Assembly (NCBI RefSeq): GCF_002101815.1
Contig: NZ_LQPM01000036.1
Span: 124,001 to 188,000, forward strand
Direction of reading: 5' to 3'
Length of the DNA stretch: 64,000 nt
Origin: Mycobacterium paraense
Lineage (GTDB): Bacteria; Actinomycetota; Actinomycetes; Mycobacteriales; Mycobacteriaceae
Shown: in pieces, positions 7,768 to 15,737 of the stretch
How the letters are laid out: every line of letters begins with the position of its first letter
Position numbering within the stretch: position 1 is the first letter of the stretch
The notes under the pieces: generated by a model
Database searches by the model: none
Seen by the model: only the letters and a program-made list of their open reading frames with translations
Told to the model about the DNA's origin: nothing
Made by a program: the position numbers and the translations under genes

Positions 7768-8406
7768 ATGCGGATTACGGTGTTCGGAGCTACCGGCGGT
7801 GTCGGCAGGGAGCTCGTCAAGCAAGGCCTCCAACGCGGTTACGCGGTGACCGCCGTCGTTCGCGATGCCCGGCGCCTCCCTTTGACGGGCCCCGGGCTCC
7901 GCGTCGCCACCATCGCCGCGCTCGACGACCCCGGCGCGCTGATTCCCGTGATCCGCGGAAGCGACGCGGTGCTTTCGGCATTGGGTCCGCACGGACGAAA
8001 AGACGGGCCCGTCGTCTCGTCCAGCACCCGCGCCATCGTGACCGCCATGGACGCCTGCTCGACGCGTCGTTTTGTCGGCGTCAGCGCTGCCCCCGTCGGC
8101 CCGATGGCCGAGGGCGAGGGCCTGGTGAATCGCTGGGTGCTGCTGCCGGTCGTGAAATCCATTTTCCGGAACGTGTACACCGACCTTGCGGAGATGGAAG
8201 CCCTGTTGCAGGCCAGCGACATCGATTGGACGGTCGTGCGCCCGCCGCGGCTGGTCGACAAACCCATCGCCGGCCGCTATCGAACCGCCTTAGGCGCCAA
8301 CGTCGCCCGAGGTTCCTCGATTTCTCGGGCCGACGTCGCGCACGCCATGCTCGAGGCCCTGCCCGCACCGCAGACATTCCGCCACGCGGTCGGCGTCGCG
8401 TACTGA
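7768..8406 (+). CDS. NAD(P)-binding (NmrA/atypical SDR) protein
   Basis: A 212-residue Rossmann protein beginning MRITVFGATGGVGREL, whose GxxGxxG binds NAD(P). Downstream are VVRDARRLP (NADP-type second strand), SDAVLSALGPHG and a DIDWTVVRPPRL segment typical of NmrA-like and atypical short-chain dehydrogenases. The catalytic YxxxK is not obvious, so it may be a redox sensor or quinone/flavin reductase rather than a classical dehydrogenase. I start at the ATG at 7768, which follows a GAGGAGG sequence; the longer frame from 7705 would read through the operator region. Regulation by the adjacent MarR is likely. Confidence 0.85.
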   Translation: MRITVFGATGGVGRELVKQGLQRGYAVTAVVRDARRLPLTGPGLRVATIAALDDPGALIPVIRGSDAVLSALGPHGRKDGPVVSSSTRAIVTAMDACSTRRFVGVSAAPVGPMAEGEGLVNRWVLLPVVKSIFRNVYTDLAEMEALLQASDIDWTVVRPPRLVDKPIAGRYRTALGANVARGSSISRADVAHAMLEALPAPQTFRHAVGVAY

Positions 8407-8426
8407 CGAAAACCGGCCCACGACGC

Positions 8427-8449
8427 GACTATCCGTTCTTGTGATAATC
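8427..8449. promoter_or_regulatory. MarR-type operator copy 3 (autoregulatory, weaker)
   Basis: GACTATCC-N7-TGATAATC. The right arm is identical to copy 2; the left arm matches the consensus GATTATCA at 6 of 8 positions. It ends 22 bp before the marR start codon, in the position expected for autorepression. Confidence 0.6.
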
Positions 8450-8471
8450 CTCGGCGCGGTAACCTGGGCCG

Positions 8472-8945
8472 ATGAGTGAGCAGCGCGCCGGTATCGCCGA
8501 ACTCGACGAACGCATCCCGTTTCTGCTGGCGCAGCTGGGCTCCTATATCAGCAGCGACTTCCAGCGCCGCCTGGCGCCGATCGGGGCCGACCCGCGCACC
8601 TACGCGGTATTGGTGGCACTGGCCAGCGACGACGGCCAGTCGCAACGCCAGCTCTCCGAACGCCTCGGCATCCACCGCAACGCCATGGTCACCGTGATCG
8701 ACAACCTCGAACAACAAGGATTGGCCAAGCGGTTGCCACATCCGGATGACCGGCGCGCGGTCGCGGTCACCCTGACGGCCAAGGCCCGTCGCCTGCTGCC
8801 GGCGCTGCACGAGCAGGGCCGCAGCATCGAGGACCAAATCACCGCGCCGCTGTCTGCGAAAGAGAGCGCCACCCTGCGCCGGCTGCTGCAACGCGTCGCC
8901 GCCGGAGCGGGGCTCATCCCGGGAGTGCACCCGCAGCTGGCGTGA
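8472..8945 (+). CDS. MarR-family transcriptional regulator
   Basis: A 157-residue winged-helix regulator. The recognition region SQRQLSERLGIHRNAMVTVIDN (about 58-79) and the wing HPDDRRAVAVTLTAKARRLL (about 90-109), with the DxRxxxxxLT signature, are typical of MarR dimers. Related inverted repeats lie upstream of this gene, of the gene before it and of the gene after it, so it probably represses all three. MarR proteins next to NAD(P)-binding and DoxX-like genes often sense quinones, electrophiles or oxidants; the ligand here is unknown. No cysteine is present in the protein, so a thiol switch is unlikely. Confidence 0.92.
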   Translation: MSEQRAGIAELDERIPFLLAQLGSYISSDFQRRLAPIGADPRTYAVLVALASDDGQSQRQLSERLGIHRNAMVTVIDNLEQQGLAKRLPHPDDRRAVAVTLTAKARRLLPALHEQGRSIEDQITAPLSAKESATLRRLLQRVAAGAGLIPGVHPQLA

Positions 8946-9036
8946 TCGCCCGCGGCTTCCGATCGACACTCGAAACATCGCCGCCGCCGGCGATTTGCTT
9001 CCGACTGCACGGGCCTCGGCTCTTGGCACGACCTAT

Positions 9037-9059
9037 GATTGTCATATATCGTGATAATC
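9037..9059. promoter_or_regulatory. MarR-type operator copy 2 (upstream of doxX-like operon)
   Basis: Inverted repeat GATTGTCA-N7-TGATAATC; arms complementary at 7 of 8 positions and the spacer TATATCG nearly equal to that of copy 1 (TGTATCG). An overlapping short palindrome, GATAAT-C-ATTATC at 9053-9065, may extend the site. It sits 22 bp before the doxX-like start. Confidence 0.75.
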
Positions 9060-9081
9060 ATTATCCGTGATTGGAGCCGCC

Positions 9082-9450
9082 GTGCACACTGCATATCTCG
9101 TCGTTACCTACATCGCGATCGCGTTCGACGGATTCTCCGGTATCGCGGCGCTGGTCCACTTCGCGCCGATCCTGCCCGGGATGGCCAGCGCCGGTGTGCC
9201 GGTGTCTTGGCTGAGGTTTCCCATCGGCACCTTGAAGACCCTGGGCACCGCGGGACTCATCGTCGGGCTGTGGGTGCCGGCCATCGGGATCGCCGCTGCC
9301 GCAGGGCTGGTCGTCTTCTTCGTGTGCGCCGTGTACACCCACGTACTCGCCCACGACATCACGGGCCAGATGATGTTCGGCGGATTCCTGCTGGCGCTCA
9401 ACTGCGCCGCACTGACTGTGGCCATCGCGGCCCACCCGACGGTCCTCTGA
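9082..9450 (+). CDS. DoxX-like integral membrane protein
   Basis: A 122-residue protein with four predicted membrane helices. The FxGxxAL...H segment near the first helix, and a middle block from LRFPIGTLKTLGTAGLIVGL to HVLAHD, are typical of DoxX-like proteins, which accompany redox or detoxification genes. I prefer the GTG at 9082, which follows GGAG by six bases; GTG at 9067 is an in-frame alternative. It heads a three-gene operon with a second membrane protein and a multicopper oxidase, behind operator copy 2. Confidence 0.85.
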   Translation: MHTAYLVVTYIAIAFDGFSGIAALVHFAPILPGMASAGVPVSWLRFPIGTLKTLGTAGLIVGLWVPAIGIAAAAGLVVFFVCAVYTHVLAHDITGQMMFGGFLLALNCAALTVAIAAHPTVL

Positions 9451-9459
9451 GTAACTGGC

Positions 9460-9882
9460 ATGCGTAACACAGCGAGCACCGCCACCCGTTTGCCGCTGCT
9501 GTTGGCCCGCGGCAGCACCGCGCTGTTGGCCCTGCTGGCCGTGACACAGGCGGTTTTGGCCGGCGATTTCCTGGGCGGGCAGTACGACGCGCTGATGTGG
9601 CATGCGATCGGCGCCAGGGCGATCACCATTTCCTCGGCTGCCCAGATCGCAATTCTGGCGTGGGTCTGGCGGGCCGGCGGCCCTCGCGCACCCTTCTTCG
9701 CCAGCGTGGTGCAAACCTTGTTGCTGGTCGCCGAATTCGCCACCGGCGAACTGCATTCCGCGGCGGTGCACGTGCCGCTCGGTGTGCTGCTCGTCGCCGG
9801 AATCGTTCAGCTCACGGCGATGGTGTGGCGTACGCCGCTGCCGGCGCGCGCGCCCATTGACGACGTCGCGGTGGCATCGTGA
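9460..9882 (+). CDS. Four-helix membrane protein, function unknown
   Basis: A 140-residue hydrophobic protein with about four membrane helices and no polar catalytic motif. Short charged tails flank the membrane part. It starts 9 nt after the DoxX-like gene and its stop overlaps the GTG of the multicopper oxidase (GTGA). That arrangement suggests a role with the oxidase, for example in membrane anchoring or electron input. I cannot name a family with confidence. Confidence 0.8.
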   Translation: MRNTASTATRLPLLLARGSTALLALLAVTQAVLAGDFLGGQYDALMWHAIGARAITISSAAQIAILAWVWRAGGPRAPFFASVVQTLLLVAEFATGELHSAAVHVPLGVLLVAGIVQLTAMVWRTPLPARAPIDDVAVAS

Positions 9883-11417
9883 AACGGCGCACCATGCTAC
9901 GCATGGGCCTGGCCACGGCGGGCGTCGGCATCCTCGGTGCCGGATGGCCGGCGGTGCAGACGGCGCTGGGGCCGGCCGAGCCGGGCAGGCTGCTGCCCAG
10001 CCGGGTGCCGCTGCCCCCGCCCTACCAGGTGTCCCTGCCCGTACCGAAGCAGCTGGCACCGGTCGCCAGCGACGCGACCGCCGACTACTACGCGATCACA
10101 CAGAAAGTGGCAGACCTCGCCATCCTGCCCGGTCTCGCCACGCGCGCCTGGACCTACGGGGGCACGTTTCCGGGTCCCACGATCGTGTCGCGCTCGGGCC
10201 GGCGAACCGTGGTCCGCCACGACAACGCGCTACCCGTGCCGGTCGTCGTGCACCTGCACGGGGGGCACACGCCACCCGATAGCGACGGGTACCCCCTCGA
10301 CCTGATCACGCCGCAGTCGGCGGACACGACCCACGACGGCATGGCAGCGGACATGGGGCGCAACGTCGTTGCCGGACAACGGGAGTACGTCTATCCGATG
10401 CGACAGCGGGCGGCGACGCTGTGGTATCACGACCATCGTATGGGCTACACGGGGCCGGCCGTCTGGCGAGGGCTCGCGGGGTTCCACCTCGTTCACGACG
10501 ACGAGGAGGACGGCCTGCCGCTGCCCCGGGGCCCGCGTGATATCCCCCTGATGATCACCGATCGGTCGTTTGCCGCCGATGGCTCGTTCCAGTACCCCGC
10601 CGCGGGCGGCGGCGCGGTGGCCGCGCCCTACATGAACGGCGTCCTGGGGGACGTCGTGTTGGTCAACGGTGCGCCCTGGCCGGTGCTGCACACGGACCCG
10701 GCACGGTATCGATTCCGAATCCTCAACGCGTCCAACGCCCGTCGCTACCGGCTGCAGCTCGATCCTCAGCCGGCCGGCGGATCGGCGTTCATCCAAATCG
10801 GAAGCGACGGTGGGCTTCTCCCGAGCCCAGTGAGCCACGACGCCGTCGAGATCGCCCCCGCGGAACGCTTCGATGTCGTCGTCGACTTTTCCCGGTATCG
10901 GCCCGGCACCCGGGTGCGCCTGGTGAACACGCTCGGAACGCAGTCCGCGGCGCAGGTTTTGCGCTTCGACGTCGTCGGCACGGATCGATCCGACGACTCG
11001 GCGGTGCCCGCGCGCCTCAGCGACAGCTTCGCGCTGCTGGACCGCCGCGACGCTTCCGCAACGCGCACGTTCCTGTTCGGGCAGGGCCGCGACGGCCTGT
11101 GGACGATCAACAACAAGCCCTATCAGCCGGGTGTTCCGCTCGCGACGCCGCGGCTCGGCGACGTGGAGATCTGGCGCTTCATCACCGACATTCGGCACCC
11201 GGTCCACGTGCACCTCAACCACTTTCAGGTCCTGTCGCGCAACAACAAGCCGCCCGGCCCATACGATGGCGGATGGAAAGACACGGTGGACGTCGCGCCG
11301 TCCGAGGCGGTCGAGGTAGTCGTGCGATTCGATGACTATCGCGGCACCTATCTCGTGCACTGCCACAACCTCGAGCACGAAGACATGGCCATGATGGCCG
11401 ACTTCGTCACCGTCTGA
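9879..11417 (+). CDS. Tat-exported multicopper oxidase
   Basis: A 512-residue laccase-type enzyme. The four copper-binding blocks are present: HLHGGH (125-130), WYHDHRMG (about 187-194), HPVHVHLNHF (about 440-449) and HCHNLEHEDMAMM near the C-terminus, providing type 1, 2 and 3 copper ligands. The N-terminus KRRTMLRMG followed by a hydrophobic stretch is a probable twin-arginine signal, so folded copper enzyme would be exported. Layout resembles CotA/bilirubin-oxidase-type proteins. The GTG start overlaps the previous stop. Substrate unknown: candidates are phenolics, bilirubin-like compounds or cuprous ions. Control by the nearby MarR is inferred through operon position. Confidence 0.93.
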   Translation: MKRRTMLRMGLATAGVGILGAGWPAVQTALGPAEPGRLLPSRVPLPPPYQVSLPVPKQLAPVASDATADYYAITQKVADLAILPGLATRAWTYGGTFPGPTIVSRSGRRTVVRHDNALPVPVVVHLHGGHTPPDSDGYPLDLITPQSADTTHDGMAADMGRNVVAGQREYVYPMRQRAATLWYHDHRMGYTGPAVWRGLAGFHLVHDDEEDGLPLPRGPRDIPLMITDRSFAADGSFQYPAAGGGAVAAPYMNGVLGDVVLVNGAPWPVLHTDPARYRFRILNASNARRYRLQLDPQPAGGSAFIQIGSDGGLLPSPVSHDAVEIAPAERFDVVVDFSRYRPGTRVRLVNTLGTQSAAQVLRFDVVGTDRSDDSAVPARLSDSFALLDRRDASATRTFLFGQGRDGLWTINNKPYQPGVPLATPRLGDVEIWRFITDIRHPVHVHLNHFQVLSRNNKPPGPYDGGWKDTVDVAPSEAVEVVVRFDDYRGTYLVHCHNLEHEDMAMMADFVTV

Positions 11418-11431
11418 TGGATCCGGCGCAT

Positions 11432-11935
11432 TCAGCGCCGGAAGACCACCCACCTCATCGCGCTGTACATGTACACGGCCTCACACACGCCGGCCACCAG
11501 GCGCGACAACTGGTATTGCACGCCAAGGGCCGTCAACACGCTGGACACCCCGAGGATGAACGCCAAGTAGTTGACGACAACGACCGCGGCGTAGACCACA
11601 ACCTGCGGTCCGACCGGGGCATGGGACCGAAAGTTGAAGGTGCGGTTGAGTAGGTAGCTCAGCGCGAACGCCGACGCGTACGCGATGGTGACCGCGACCG
11701 GAACCGGAAGGCCCAGGCCGCTGCGCAAACCCGTGAGCATCGCGAGGTCGAGGCCGAAGGTGACACCGTTGATGAGGCAGAAGCCCAGGAACGTCGGCGC
11801 AATGACCGATCCGAGCCCCCACGGAAGCCGATCGACGACCGCCTCGCAGAACCGATGGAATCGGTCGACCGGCCGTGATCGGCTGGTACGCAATTCGGCT
11901 CGCACCCGGCTACCGTCCCACGGCCAGGTATCCAC
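11432..11935 (-). CDS. GtrA-family membrane protein
   Basis: A 167-residue protein with four predicted helices in the GtrA pattern. After a charged N-terminal segment come FLGFCLINGVTFGLDLAML, a block running from AYASAFALSYLLNRTFNF to the following loop, a third helix rich in Val, and a C-terminal RLVAGVCEAVYMYSAMRWVVFRR. Family members flip or anchor polyprenyl-linked sugars or interact with cell-wall glycosyltransferases; M. tuberculosis Rv3789 is a shorter relative. It is convergent with the multicopper oxidase and divergent from the second diguanylate cyclase. No glycosyltransferase is adjacent, so the partner is unknown. Confidence 0.85.
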   Translation of the reverse strand: MDTWPWDGSRVRAELRTSRSRPVDRFHRFCEAVVDRLPWGLGSVIAPTFLGFCLINGVTFGLDLAMLTGLRSGLGLPVPVAVTIAYASAFALSYLLNRTFNFRSHAPVGPQVVVYAAVVVVNYLAFILGVSSVLTALGVQYQLSRLVAGVCEAVYMYSAMRWVVFRR

Positions 11936-12093
11936 CGTGTGATCAGTGGGCCAACTCTCCGCGGAACTTCAGGCCGACCCGCGCTGAAAATGTAAAGAGG
12001 CCCTCGTTTCCGCGGTGCTAAGTAGCATACGACGAAGGTTTGGTCGTCTGCGCCGTTGAAGTGTGCCGTCGAGGAGGGGCCAGGGCCGTCGAA

Positions 12094-13179
12094 ATGCATT
12101 GGATCGGCGTGTGGTGGCGTCAACCCGACCACTACGACTGGCTGTCGGACTATCTCGCGGCGCGCGGGTTGAAGCCGTTCGTCCGATTCCTACTAGTTGC
12201 CATCCTGGCGACGCTGGCCGTCGCGACGTTGCTGATGCTCGGCAGCCCGTCGGGACCGCGAACGCCCGCGCAGCGTGCCGTGGCGCTGGTGTTCATCGTC
12301 AGTCTGCTCGGAATGGCGTCGGTGTGGGCGCTGAGTTGGCCGACACGCGTTCAATCCCAAGTGTTTTCAATGGTCGGGACGCTCGGCCTCGCCGCGACAT
12401 GCCTCATCGAGAGCGATCCGCGCAGCGGGATGCTGGGGTGCGCGGCGTTCGGCGGCCTGGCGGGTTACGTCGCGTTCTTTCATTCCGCACGTCTCCTGGT
12501 TTTCACGTTGGACACCGCGTTGGCTGCCGCGGCGGTGTGTGCCGCCCGGATCGCCGCGGCCGGTGACGTATCGATGGCGGCGGCCAAGTTGCTGGTGCTG
12601 AGTGCGGGCATTCTGGCCGTGCCGTTTTGCGGACAGATACTCGTGCACTGGCTGTCGGTCGACGCGCTGAAGTCCTCGACCGATCCGCTCACCGGCCTGC
12701 GCAACCGGCGGGGTTTTTATCGGTCGGCGTCCAGGTTGTTGTCGACGAATACCGACGCCCGCTGTCTGAGTGTCCTGATGGTCGATCTCGATAGCTTCAA
12801 GCGCATCAACGACACCTACGGTCACGCCACCGGGGACCGCATCCTGGTGGCCGTCGCCGACAACCTGCGTCGCATCAGCGCGGGCACAACGGTGATCGCC
12901 CGGGTCGGCGGGGAGGAATTTCTGGTGGCCGAGACCATCGGCGCCCCCGATGCCCTGCAGACCGCCGAGGCGATGCGGCTGGCAATCGCCGCTACGCCAT
13001 GGGGTGTGACGGCCAGCTTGGGCGTGAGCAGCATACGGCTGTCGTCGGAAGACGCGGCCCTCGACCGGCAACTCGTCGAACATCTCGTGGAGGCCGCGGA
13101 CCGCGCGATGTACGAGGCGAAACGCGCTGGGGGGAACCAGGTTCGGCACGCCGACATTCCGGTGCCGCCCGGCCGCTGA
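12094..13179 (+). CDS. Membrane-anchored diguanylate cyclase (GGDEF), twin of the one at 4380
   Basis: A 361-residue protein with about six membrane helices and a C-terminal GGDEF domain: DPLTGLRNRRGF (197-208), DLDSFKRINDTYGH (231-244) and GGEEF (272-276). All active-site elements look intact and no RxxD I-site is visible. The ATG at 12094 was chosen because it places WW six residues from the start, exactly as in the paralogue; an upstream frame to 12040 adds unlikely sequence. Predicted to make cyclic di-GMP. The two copies are 6.6 kb apart in opposite orientation, implying an old duplication. Confidence 0.93.
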   Translation: MHWIGVWWRQPDHYDWLSDYLAARGLKPFVRFLLVAILATLAVATLLMLGSPSGPRTPAQRAVALVFIVSLLGMASVWALSWPTRVQSQVFSMVGTLGLAATCLIESDPRSGMLGCAAFGGLAGYVAFFHSARLLVFTLDTALAAAAVCAARIAAAGDVSMAAAKLLVLSAGILAVPFCGQILVHWLSVDALKSSTDPLTGLRNRRGFYRSASRLLSTNTDARCLSVLMVDLDSFKRINDTYGHATGDRILVAVADNLRRISAGTTVIARVGGEEFLVAETIGAPDALQTAEAMRLAIAATPWGVTASLGVSSIRLSSEDAALDRQLVEHLVEAADRAMYEAKRAGGNQVRHADIPVPPGR

Positions 13180-13182
13180 AAC

Positions 13183-13896
13183 CTAGTCGTGGTTGCGGGC
13201 CTCGCCCACGAGATTGATGGCGCGGTAGCTCTTGCCCCGGCCGCTCGCGGCCGGACTTACGATGATCATCGCCGCGTCAACCGGTGTCGACCATGCGGTG
13301 TCGGCGCCGGTGAAGCGGATGCTGGGGACCAGCAGAGTCGCGGTGACCGCCTTGCGCCCCTCGCCTTTGAGATTGACCATGACACAGCGGCCGTCGAGGT
13401 CGGGGACGTCACCGGTGCGGACGGTGTTGTGGTAGAAGTCCAGTGACCGATGCGAGTCGGAATACCACAAAACCCGCTCATTCTTGAGGTCACCGAACGT
13501 GAAGTACGCGAGCGTTATGCCCCCTCCGGTGAGGTCGTATCGCAAGGCTTCCATTGCCGCCTTCGAGCTGCTCGCCGGCTCAATCACCGCGAACTTGGCT
13601 CCCGACAGTTCGAGCAGCCCGATCAGATCCGCGAGCTTTCGTTGATACGCCGCGTCCGACAGGTCGTTCGAGTAGACGGTATGTGTGCGACCGCCGTCGG
13701 TAATGGTCGTCTTGTACTCGACGAGGTCGGCGCCACCGGGCTTGGTGATGGTGGCCGGCAAGCCGTAGAAGTTCATTTCGGCGGCGACAGCACCCATCCG
13801 TCGCGCAGAGCCGTGCGGCACAGCCGCCATGTCGACGGGCCCGAGCCTCTCAGCTCGGCCTACCCAACCGCCGCACCGCTCGATCGTGACTTCCAT
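13183..13896 (-). CDS. Hypothetical protein
   Basis: About 237 residues, no family recognised. The protein is mixed alpha/beta without a signal peptide or membrane helix. Noticeable segments are EYKTTITDGGRTHTVYSND, a helix LADLIGLLELSGAKFAVIE, and a C-terminal half with VMVNLKGEGRKAVTATLLVPS. I placed the start at the ATG at 13896, preceded by a purine-rich AAAGGGCGG; a GTG at 13923 is in frame. It converges with the diguanylate cyclase (3 bp between stops). A 14-bp palindrome at 13965 lies in its presumed promoter. Confidence 0.65.
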   Translation of the reverse strand: MEVTIERCGGWVGRAERLGPVDMAAVPHGSARRMGAVAAEMNFYGLPATITKPGGADLVEYKTTITDGGRTHTVYSNDLSDAAYQRKLADLIGLLELSGAKFAVIEPASSSKAAMEALRYDLTGGGITLAYFTFGDLKNERVLWYSDSHRSLDFYHNTVRTGDVPDLDGRCVMVNLKGEGRKAVTATLLVPSIRFTGADTAWSTPVDAAMIIVSPAASGRGKSYRAINLVGEARNHD

Positions 13897-13964
13897 CGCC
13901 GCCCTTTGCTCGAAGACCGCCACCGGACGCCAACAGCCTCTCAGCCGCCACGTCGGGCCGCATG

Positions 13965-13978
13965 AGTAGTCGACTACT
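13965..13978. promoter_or_regulatory. 14-bp perfect palindrome
   Basis: AGTAGTCGACTACT is a perfect palindrome in the 99-bp gap between the sigma factor stop (13996) and the start of the hypothetical gene (13896). Its position fits an operator for the hypothetical gene. The cognate regulator is unknown. Confidence 0.4.
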
Positions 13979-13995
13979 TAACTTGCCGCCGTAAT

Positions 13996-14970
13996 TCAGG
14001 TCGGCAGTAGACGCGGAAGATCCAGGTGCCGCAGTCCGTCGACATCCTGGAACGACACGACGCGACCGACGCCCTGCGGCACGAGAGTGAGGACGTGCAG
14101 GGCATGCAGGCGGTGCTGTCCATCGGCGGTCGCCGGATAGAGAGCCACCGCCGGCTGGCCGTTGGCGGTGGTGCGGATGACCGGAGTGCTCCCGAACGCG
14201 CGCATGCGCGCACCAAGGAAGCCGCCGATCGCCCCGGCGCCCCAAAACCACGTGAGGAACGGCGGCATCTCGAAGATCGCGTCCTCGGTTAATACCGCGA
14301 CCAACCCGTCAACGTCGGCGTTCTGAAATGCGGCGACATACCGGTCGAGCAGTTCGCGTTGCCTCGGCTCCGACGGCTGGACCAGCGAGTCGCTGTTCGC
14401 GGGGACACGCGCGCGGGCGCGCTGTAGGGCGCTGTTGACCGCGGGCACGCTCAGGTCGAGCAGCGTCGCGACTTCGGCTGCAGACCAGCACAATACGTCC
14501 CGCAAGATCAGCACCACCCGCTGCCGCGGGGGAAGAAGTTGTAGGGCGGCCACGAAAGCCAGTCGCATGGATTCGCGTGCGGCCACCACCGTGCCGGGAT
14601 CGGTGGTCGTGGCGGTCAACAACGAATCCGGCGCGGGCTGCAGCCAAGTCACCTCCGAATCAGCCGCGACAGGGTGCGTGGTGGGGTCGGCCGCCGGAGC
14701 GTGCAGGTCCGACGGCAGGGGGCGGCGCTTGCGGCGCTCGACCGCCTTGACGAACGCGCGCGTGGCAATGGCATACAGCCAGGTGCGCAGCGACGAGCGG
14801 CCTTCGAACCGGTCGTACGCTCGCCATGCGTCCAGGTAGACGTCCTGCACGACTTCCTCGGCGTCGTCGACCGAGCCGAGCATGCGGTACCCGTAGGCGA
14901 TCAGCTCCCGACGAAACGGCTCGGCGAGCCGCGCGAAGTCCTCTCCCCCACGGTCAATGGTGGTGCTCAT
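13996..14970 (-). CDS. sigG: ECF sigma factor with SnoaL-like C-terminal domain (SigG type)
   Basis: A 324-residue sigma-70-family factor. Region 2 is seen at RELIAYGYRMLGSVDDAEEVVQD with ...LRTWLYAIATRAF; region 4 is the helix-turn-helix around LQLLPPRQRVVLILRDVL to SAAEVATLLDLSVPAVNSALQRAR. A C-terminal domain of about 120 residues (RELLDRYVAAFQNADVDGLV onward) has the SnoaL/NTF2-like fold, which regulates such sigma factors in place of an anti-sigma. M. tuberculosis SigG (Rv0182c) has this architecture, but this locus is not syntenic, so it may be a paralogue. The start overlaps the DUF899 gene by 17 nt. Confidence 0.85.
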   Translation of the reverse strand: MSTTIDRGGEDFARLAEPFRRELIAYGYRMLGSVDDAEEVVQDVYLDAWRAYDRFEGRSSLRTWLYAIATRAFVKAVERRKRRPLPSDLHAPAADPTTHPVAADSEVTWLQPAPDSLLTATTTDPGTVVAARESMRLAFVAALQLLPPRQRVVLILRDVLCWSAAEVATLLDLSVPAVNSALQRARARVPANSDSLVQPSEPRQRELLDRYVAAFQNADVDGLVAVLTEDAIFEMPPFLTWFWGAGAIGGFLGARMRAFGSTPVIRTTANGQPAVALYPATADGQHRLHALHVLTLVPQGVGRVVSFQDVDGLRHLDLPRLLPT

Positions 14971-15691
14971 GACGATCCGGTGCCCCGTAGGTGTCGTGCC
15001 ATGGCCATTCGTTGATGTAGCGCTGCCGGCCCAGCGGGGTTAGATCGAGGAACCGGTAGGTGCTCAGCATGACATCGGCGCCGACACCGTAGGCCGAATA
15101 GGTGTGGAACACCCTGTCCCCATCCCGAACGAAGACGCTCACCCCTTGCCCGTCGGTGCCGTCCGCCGCGACGTAGGCCAGCCCTTCGCGCAGCAGCGCG
15201 GCCTTGTCCTTGTAGTTGTATTCGACGGGTCTGATCGACTCATCGTTGCTGACGTGGAAGTCGTAGTTGAAGTCGCTCCCGTGCGACGAGTACCAAGGCA
15301 GGCGCCATCCCATTCGCGCCTTGAACTGGCTGATCGTCGGATACGGCACTCGGGACACCAGGGCCAGCGTCGTGTCCGCACCCTCGTTCAGGTGCACGGG
15401 ATCCGGCATGTTGTCCACGGCGAACGAGCAGCTCGGACAGCCCTCATCGAGGTCGTGCAGCCACATGAAGTGGTAAACGATCAACTGGCTGCGGCCCTCG
15501 AACAGCTCGCTCAGCGTCACCCTGCCGTCGGGCCCTTCGAACATGTAGTCCTGGTCGATGGCCACCGCGGGAAGGGCGCGCCGCTGCTCGGCGAGCGCGG
15601 CGAGCTGTCGGCTGGCGGCCTTCTCCTTGGCCAGCAGATCCAGACGTGCCGTCAGCCACTCCTCGCGCGACGCGGTATGGGTGATTTTCAT
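14954..15691 (-). CDS. DUF899 thioredoxin-fold protein
   Basis: A 245-residue DUF899 protein. It has a thioredoxin-like core with FEGRSQLIVYHFMW and then EGCPSCSFAVDN, where the CPSC pair sits at the position of the thioredoxin-fold redox site. Tyr/Trp-rich segments such as PWYSSHGSDFNYDF and a His-rich C-terminus follow. Members are often placed beside ECF sigma factor genes and DoxX or ABM genes; the biochemical activity is unknown, though disulfide chemistry is plausible. It is the middle gene of a three-gene operon and overlaps the sigma factor start. Confidence 0.88.
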   Translation of the reverse strand: MKITHTASREEWLTARLDLLAKEKAASRQLAALAEQRRALPAVAIDQDYMFEGPDGRVTLSELFEGRSQLIVYHFMWLHDLDEGCPSCSFAVDNMPDPVHLNEGADTTLALVSRVPYPTISQFKARMGWRLPWYSSHGSDFNYDFHVSNDESIRPVEYNYKDKAALLREGLAYVAADGTDGQGVSVFVRDGDRVFHTYSAYGVGADVMLSTYRFLDLTPLGRQRYINEWPWHDTYGAPDRHEHHH

Positions 15692-15737
15692 TTCGACTCC
15701 TCTCCTCGGCAGTACTGAGGAGCGCGACCGTCGAAAG

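Noticed and set aside
9061..10059. Minus-strand ORF of 332 codons
   Set aside because: It is antisense to the DoxX-like, membrane protein and oxidase genes, with low-complexity His/Gly/Arg composition.
11432..13923. GtrA, cyclase and unknown gene as a glycan-modification island
   Set aside because: Orientations differ and no glycosyltransferase is present, so there is no support for a common function.
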